This document shows, in pieces, positions 60,203 through 64,000 of a stretch of 64,000 nt of DNA. The translations under genes and the position numbers were made by a program. Origin of the DNA: DATGPD01 sp041398565 (GTDB lineage: Bacteria > Planctomycetota > UBA1135 > UBA2386); the NCBI GenBank assembly GCA_041398565.1, contig JAWKUN010000004.1, positions 744,001 through 808,000 of the forward strand. Direction: 5' to 3'. A model generated the notes under the pieces. It had not been told where the DNA came from and ran no database searches. It saw nothing but the letters and a program-made list of their open reading frames with translations. Each line of letters opens with the position of its first letter. The first letter of the stretch is position 1.

Positions 60203-61389
60203 CGCTCGACGAGCGTGCGGTAGAAGGCAGCCAGCCGCCGGGCGGCGCGCACCGGCTCCATCGCACGCTCGACCTTGGCGCGCGCCGCCGCCCCCATCGC
60301 ACGCCGCAGGGCGGGATCGCGAACGAGGCGGAGGACGGACGCGGCCAGCGCCTCGGCAGACTCGGATACCGCGAAGCCGGGCACCGCATCGGCCGCGTCC
60401 GCCGCCGCATCCGGGGCCAGGATCTGCGGCAGCATCCCGCGCGCGGTCGCGACCACCGGCAGGCCGACCGCCATCGCCTCCCGCACGGCGCGGCAGGTGC
60501 CGTCGCTGCCGGGAACCAAGAACAAGAAGGCGTCCAGACTGCGCAGGGCGGCGCTGTAGTCCGGCTCGTGCAGGTAGCCGGGCAGGACGACGTACTTCTC
60601 GAGCCCGCGCTGCGCCACCGGCGCGCGCACCAGACGTTCGGTGTCCTCGTCGTTGCCCCGGCCCAGCAAGACGAAGCGCACGTGCGGCGCCTCGCGCACC
60701 ACCGTGGCAGCGACTTCCCAGAGCAGGTCGAAGCGGCGATGCGGCTGGATCCGCGCCGTGATGCCGACGACCACGTGCTCGGGCTCCAGCGACCAGCGGA
60801 CGCGGAGGTCACCCGAGCCCGGCCGGCGTTCCGTCGTCGGCTCCTGCACGAGGATCCGTTCGGACGGGAAGCCGAAGCGGGCGCGCACGGCCTCCGCCAC
60901 GGCCTCGCTGGGTACGACGACCCCGTCGGTGGAGCCGAACGACATCCGCGCGCGGAAGCGCGGCGGCGGTGCCTCGGGGTCGTAGAGCGTGCGCACGACG
61001 CGCACGCGGTGTCCGGCCTTGCCGGCGCGGTGCTTGGCCAACGTCGCCACCAGGTGGTCGGTGGGTTGGTGCGCGTGCACGAGGCCGAACTCGTCGTGGC
61101 GCAGGCGCGTGCTCAGCGTGCGCCGGTCGCGCAGCAGGGACAGCGCCCGGAAGTGCTTGGGGAGGTCGAGGCCGCCGATCAGCGGCAAGCACGCCTTCGC
61201 CAGCTCCTTCTCCATGCGATGCTCGGCCCCCGGCAGCGTCCAGGTGGCGCGCGCGAACACCACGTCGAGCCCGAGGCGACGCAAGTGCACCGCGGTACGG
61301 ATGGCGGGATCGGCTGGCCCGGTCCACTTGAAGTTGGCGAACAGGTGCAGGATGCGGACGTCGGCGAGCGCCGCGACGTCGGTGCTCAT
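60199..61389 (-). CDS. Family 4 glycosyltransferase
   Basis: A 396-residue GT-B protein. It opens ADVRILHLFANFKWTGPADP, which resembles the lipopolysaccharide GT4 group, and has VVVPSEAVAEAVRARFGFPS at the domain boundary, GITARIQPHRRFDLLWEVAA, FVLLGRGNDEDTERLVRAPV, YVVLPGYLHEPDYSAALRSL and the donor motif LVPGSDGTCRAVREAMAVGL. The ATG at 61387-61389 overlaps the upstream GT2 stop (ATGA), and the stop overlaps the kinase start, so it sits in the middle of a tightly coupled set. Confidence 0.92.
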   Translation of the reverse strand: MSTDVAALADVRILHLFANFKWTGPADPAIRTAVHLRRLGLDVVFARATWTLPGAEHRMEKELAKACLPLIGGLDLPKHFRALSLLRDRRTLSTRLRHDEFGLVHAHQPTDHLVATLAKHRAGKAGHRVRVVRTLYDPEAPPPRFRARMSFGSTDGVVVPSEAVAEAVRARFGFPSERILVQEPTTERRPGSGDLRVRWSLEPEHVVVGITARIQPHRRFDLLWEVAATVVREAPHVRFVLLGRGNDEDTERLVRAPVAQRGLEKYVVLPGYLHEPDYSAALRSLDAFLFLVPGSDGTCRAVREAMAVGLPVVATARGMLPQILAPDAAADAADAVPGFAVSESAEALAASVLRLVRDPALRRAMGAAARAKVERAMEPVRAARRLAAFYRTLVER

Positions 61390-62168
61390 ACGGAACGCTC
61401 CGGACGCCGGCGCCACTCGGCGCGCAGGCGCCAGTACTTGAGCCAGTCGTAGTAGAAAGCCATGGCCGCGATCAGCACGCCGCGCCAACCATCGCGGATC
61501 CCGAGCTTCAAGAACAGGCTCTTGGCGAACACCGCGGACGGTCGCAGCAGTTGGTCGACCCACGAGTGGCGCCGCCCTTCGTCGCGCAGCTCACGGGCGG
61601 CGATGGCCGTGAACCGGTCGATGGTGCGGAGGTGGTCGTCGAAGTCGCGGTAGCTGAAGTGCTCGATGGGCTCGGCCAAACGGGTCGGCGGCCGGGCGCC
61701 GGCCGCCAGCACCACCTTGTCGTGCGGGTTGCGACCACCCCAGCGCGCGAGGCGGCGATCGAACAGGCGCACCTTGCGGTCGGGGACGAAGATGCCACCG
61801 CGCAGGACCCGGCCGAGGTAGTGGTTGCGCCGCGGCATCTCGTAGGCGGGCGGGGTCAGTCCGGACGCCTTGAGCTCGTTGACGCGACGCGCCAGCTCGG
61901 GTGTGACGCGTTCGTCGGCATCGAGGCTGAGGATCCACGCGTGCGCGGCGCGGTCGGTGGCCAGCTGCTTCTGTTCGCGGTGTCCCGGAAAGGGAGCGCT
62001 GACCAGCACCCGCGCGCCGGCGGCGGCGGCAAGCTCGCGCGTACCGTCCGTGCTGCCGCTGTCCACCACCAGCACTTCGTCGCAGCATGCCCGCAGCGAC
62101 CGCACGCAGGCGTCGATGTGCTCGGCCTCCTGAAAGGCGATGACGCAGCCGGAAACCTTCTCGGACAT
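61386..62168 (-). CDS. Family 2 glycosyltransferase, WaaE/KdtX-like
   Basis: A 260-residue GT2 enzyme of the lipopolysaccharide core beta-1,4-glucosyltransferase type. The donor half shows VSGCVIAFQEAEHIDACVRS, EVLVVDSGSTDGTRELAAAA and WILSLDADERVTPELARRV (metal-binding Asp-x-Asp). It then carries the WaaE-type features YEMPRRNHYLGRVLRGG, RKVRLFDRRLARWGGRNPHD and EPIEHFSYRDFDDHLRTIDR. The C-terminal helix (GVLIAAMAFYYDWLKYWRLR) likely binds the membrane. The ATG at 62166-62168 is 12 bp after the upstream gene. Confidence 0.92.
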   Translation of the reverse strand: MSEKVSGCVIAFQEAEHIDACVRSLRACCDEVLVVDSGSTDGTRELAAAAGARVLVSAPFPGHREQKQLATDRAAHAWILSLDADERVTPELARRVNELKASGLTPPAYEMPRRNHYLGRVLRGGIFVPDRKVRLFDRRLARWGGRNPHDKVVLAAGARPPTRLAEPIEHFSYRDFDDHLRTIDRFTAIAARELRDEGRRHSWVDQLLRPSAVFAKSLFLKLGIRDGWRGVLIAAMAFYYDWLKYWRLRAEWRRRPERSV

Positions 62169-62180
62169 CGGCGCCTCGCG

Positions 62181-62522
62181 TCAGTCGCTCGCCTCGACCT
62201 CGGTCGCGGGCGCTGGTCCCCGCGCCGCGCCGCCGGACTCCTCCAGCGCCGCCAGCTCGGTGCGCACCCGGGCCAGGCGCTGCCGCCAGGCGGCGAGGCG
62301 CGCGTCCTTGTCGACCGCCCGCGTCGCCGCATCGAGCACACGGTCGCGCTCGGCCTCGGTGAGGCCGAGCTTCTCCTGTAGCACGAACTGGTTGGCGAAG
62401 CCGAGGACCTGCAGCCAGCGGTGGGCGTCGAGCAGCTCCTCGACGAGTTCGAGGAGCTCGAGCTGGGGAAGGGACGCGCCCCGGTGGGCCGCCTGCTTCT
62501 TGCGCTTGCGCACGGACGTCAT
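62181..62522 (-). CDS. Small helical protein upstream of the glycan operon, unknown
   Basis: A 113-residue acidic helical protein starting at the ATG 62520-62522. It begins with a basic patch (SVRKRKKQAAHRGA) and continues LELLELVEELLDAHRWLQVL, FVLQEKLGLTEAERDRVLDA and WRQRLARVRTELAALEE, all strongly helical. No domain is recognised. It is the first gene of the glycosyltransferase operon (12-bp spacing to the GT2 gene), so a regulatory or scaffolding part in that pathway is possible. Confidence 0.65.
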   Translation of the reverse strand: MTSVRKRKKQAAHRGASLPQLELLELVEELLDAHRWLQVLGFANQFVLQEKLGLTEAERDRVLDAATRAVDKDARLAAWRQRLARVRTELAALEESGGAARGPAPATEVEASD

Positions 62523-62781
62523 GCGGGCCGGAATGATAGGTGCCTGGCAGGCGACGGCCGTCCGCAATTCCGGCGGCCGCCGCCCGTCACGCGGCGAGCG
62601 GCGCGGTCGGCGGCAGCTGTTCTCGGGCAGGCATCTCGGGCTGGGCTCCTTGGGGCTGGGCTTCCTGGGGCTGGGCTTCCGGCGCCGGGACCGAATCGTG
62701 CGGACAGCCGTTCGGTCTTGGCCGCCCTGCTTCTCCACCAGGCATGGGACCTGTCGGCCCCTCCACTCCAGAAGCAGACGC

Positions 62782-63837
62782 ATGAACCACCTCAACCTCC
62801 TGGGCATGACCGCGCTCTTCGCGCTCTCGGCAGCCGCGCAGAACGTCACCGTGTTCCCGTCCGACCACGCCTCCCGCGACGGCTACAGCAGCCAGAGCTA
62901 CTTCCCGTTCTCGTACGGGATCTGCCGGCAGCAAGCGCTCTACCACCGGCGCGACCTCGCCATCCCCAACGGCTCCAGCATCACCGGTGCCGGTGTGCGC
63001 CACGATGCGGGAAGTTCGTCCACCGGCTACCGCATCCAGCTGGAGGTGCTCGCCAACCAGACTTCGATCGATCCGCGGCCGGGCTTGCCCACCTCGATGT
63101 CGAGCACGTTCGCCAGCAACTACCAAGGGACGCCGACCACGGTGTTCACGCGCAAGATCGTCGACCTGCCCAACCTGACCGCGACGTCGGCGCGCCCCTC
63201 GCCCACCAACGTGACCGTCACCTTCGACACGCCGTTCCGCTACGACGCGACCAAGAACCTGCTGACCGAGTGGGTCGTGTACGCCAACGCCAACAGCAAC
63301 CAGGCGTTCACGTACGGGATGGACTACGCCTACGTCTTCTCGGCGACCGAGGAGTTCGGCGTCTCGTGCCCGACGTCGGGCAACGCCACCCCGCGCTGCT
63401 ACTTCGGCAGCACCGCCATCGGCGGCCCTTGCACGGTCAATCTGAACAACTCGGCGGGCAGCAGCCCGGCCACCCTGTTCCTCGGCGCCGTCGCGCAGGC
63501 AGCGCCGATCCCGTTGCAGAGCGTCGGCATGCCCGGTTGCTACCTGCACATCGACCCCACCACCTCGGTCAGCACCGCAACCAACGCAGGCGGCAACGTC
63601 AGCATCTCCTTTCCGGTGCCCAACGCCCTCAACCTGATCCGCCGCAGTGTCGTCGCCCAATACGTGACCGCCGACCTCTTCGCCAACACGGCCGGTCTGG
63701 TGTCCAGCAACGGGGCGCGGGTCACCCTCGGCGTGGAGCCCATGATGTCGATCCTCAGCAGCCCCGGCAGTACGACGGCCACCGTCGGCAGCCTGGCCTC
63801 CAACTACGGCGCGGTGTCGGTGTTCACCTGGCAGTGA
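62782..63837 (+). CDS. Secreted planctomycete-type beta-sandwich protein, unknown function
   Basis: A 351-residue protein with a signal peptide (LNLLGMTALFALSAAAQN). The mature part is rich in Ser, Thr, Asn and Tyr, as expected of an extracellular beta protein. It contains FPFSYGICRQQALYHRRDLA, ITGAGVRHDAGSSSTGYRIQ and SVGMPGCYLHIDPTTSVSTA, a pattern I associate with hypothetical proteins of high-G+C planctomycetes. The paired Cys residues (for example PCTVNLNN, GMPGCYLHI) may form disulfides. The start ATG is at 62782 and the stop at 63835-63837. The role is unknown. Confidence 0.75.
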   Translation: MNHLNLLGMTALFALSAAAQNVTVFPSDHASRDGYSSQSYFPFSYGICRQQALYHRRDLAIPNGSSITGAGVRHDAGSSSTGYRIQLEVLANQTSIDPRPGLPTSMSSTFASNYQGTPTTVFTRKIVDLPNLTATSARPSPTNVTVTFDTPFRYDATKNLLTEWVVYANANSNQAFTYGMDYAYVFSATEEFGVSCPTSGNATPRCYFGSTAIGGPCTVNLNNSAGSSPATLFLGAVAQAAPIPLQSVGMPGCYLHIDPTTSVSTATNAGGNVSISFPVPNALNLIRRSVVAQYVTADLFANTAGLVSSNGARVTLGVEPMMSILSSPGSTTATVGSLASNYGAVSVFTWQ

Positions 63838-63927
63838 GCGCCGAGAACGGTCGCCCCGCCCGCGGCGCCTGCCGAAACTCTGCCGGTCCCTGGTGACAGC
63901 ACCCGACCCGACCGGCACATTGCCGGG

Positions 63928-64000
63928 ATGCACGACGTCCTGCGCGAACTCGGCCTCGAAGCCAGCAACCCGGGTGCCTTCTGTGGCGAGTGGCTCGACA
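63928..64000 (+). CDS. N-terminal fragment of an ALDH7-like aldehyde dehydrogenase, cut by window edge
   Basis: The ATG at 63928 opens a frame to the right edge (24 codons). It reads LRELGLEASNPGAFCGEWLD, which resembles the opening of the aldehyde dehydrogenase 7 family (alpha-aminoadipic semialdehyde or betaine-aldehyde-type enzymes; human ALDH7A1 begins [20 protein letters not shown]). The fragment is too short for certainty. The active-site Cys and cofactor motifs would lie beyond the window. Confidence 0.5.
   Translation, partial: MHDVLRELGLEASNPGAFCGEWLD

Noticed and set aside
62640..62684. Short tandem CTGGGCTTC-like repeats upstream of the secreted protein at 62782
   Set aside because: Copies are few and imperfect in G+C-rich spacer. 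I could not attach a function to them.

Overview
The window is roughly 70% G+C, gene-dense and chromosomal in character. It carries no plasmid, phage or transposase gene that I can recognise. Several things point to a Planctomycetota-like bacterium of the high-G+C environmental kind: secreted FG-GAP and galactose-oxidase-like proteins with the usual C-terminal secretion-type domain, a VWA-HEAT protein, DUF3857/transglutaminase giants, EF-hand exoproteins, an NYN-like protein, double ABC modules, and frequent GTG/TTG starts. There is no rRNA or other firm phylogenetic marker, so this is an inference. Genes are often joined by 4-bp GTGA or ATGA stop/start overlaps.

Layout. 1-9 kb: a PAP2 phosphatase cut by the window edge, then a disturbed region. 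In it, two secreted-protein genes with frameshifts (FG-GAP, galactose-oxidase-like) lie between an intact pyruvate phosphate dikinase gene (ppdK) and a second exact copy of the last 216 bp of ppdK. A Fic-family remnant with a nonsense codon follows. 8.5-18 kb: an envelope set with two methyltransferases, a dolichol-phosphate-mannose-synthase-like glycosyltransferase, a polytopic membrane protein, a LysM lipoprotein, phosphatidylserine decarboxylase, a VWA-HEAT exoprotein and an alpha/beta hydrolase. 18.2-18.7 kb: a gene-free stretch with several strong stem-loops and an intrinsic terminator, a candidate structured RNA. 18.7-25.9 kb (minus strand): a histidine kinase, then a six-gene coupled operon (methyltransferase, ATPase, permease, ATPase, permease, polytopic membrane protein). 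26.4-30.2 kb: a histidine kinase, OmpR-type regulator and secreted protein, all coupled.

30-41 kb: a lipoprotein, a disordered protein with a degenerate NYN domain, a six-EF-hand secreted protein, a 180-bp tandem repeat able to form branched hairpins, and two coupled DUF3857/transglutaminase-like giants. The first giant keeps the Cys-His-Asp triad and the second has lost the Cys. 41-49 kb (minus strand): small membrane proteins, a glycosylasparaginase, an M28 peptidase, a lipoprotein, MTA phosphorylase and two pseudouridine synthases (TruD and an RluA variant). 49-54.6 kb: a GT2-TPR protein, an NAD-dependent epimerase, an RlmL-like methyltransferase, and a PDZ-PDZ-helix-thioredoxin-like protein without cysteines. 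54.8-56.2 kb: tRNA-Glu(CTC), a 15-bp minisatellite and a dGTPase-like gene. 56-62.5 kb (minus strand): a surface-glycan cluster of four glycosyltransferases and a WaaP/Kdo-kinase-like protein. 62.8-64 kb: a secreted protein and the first codons of an ALDH7-like aldehyde dehydrogenase.

Most of the gene content concerns the cell envelope: glycans, lipids, export and secreted repeat proteins. The most unusual signals are the ppdK 3'-end duplication with its decayed cargo, a pentanucleotide repeat whose gain of one unit would restore a reading frame, the candidate structured RNA, several families of intruding palindromic repeats, and the active/inactive transglutaminase pair.
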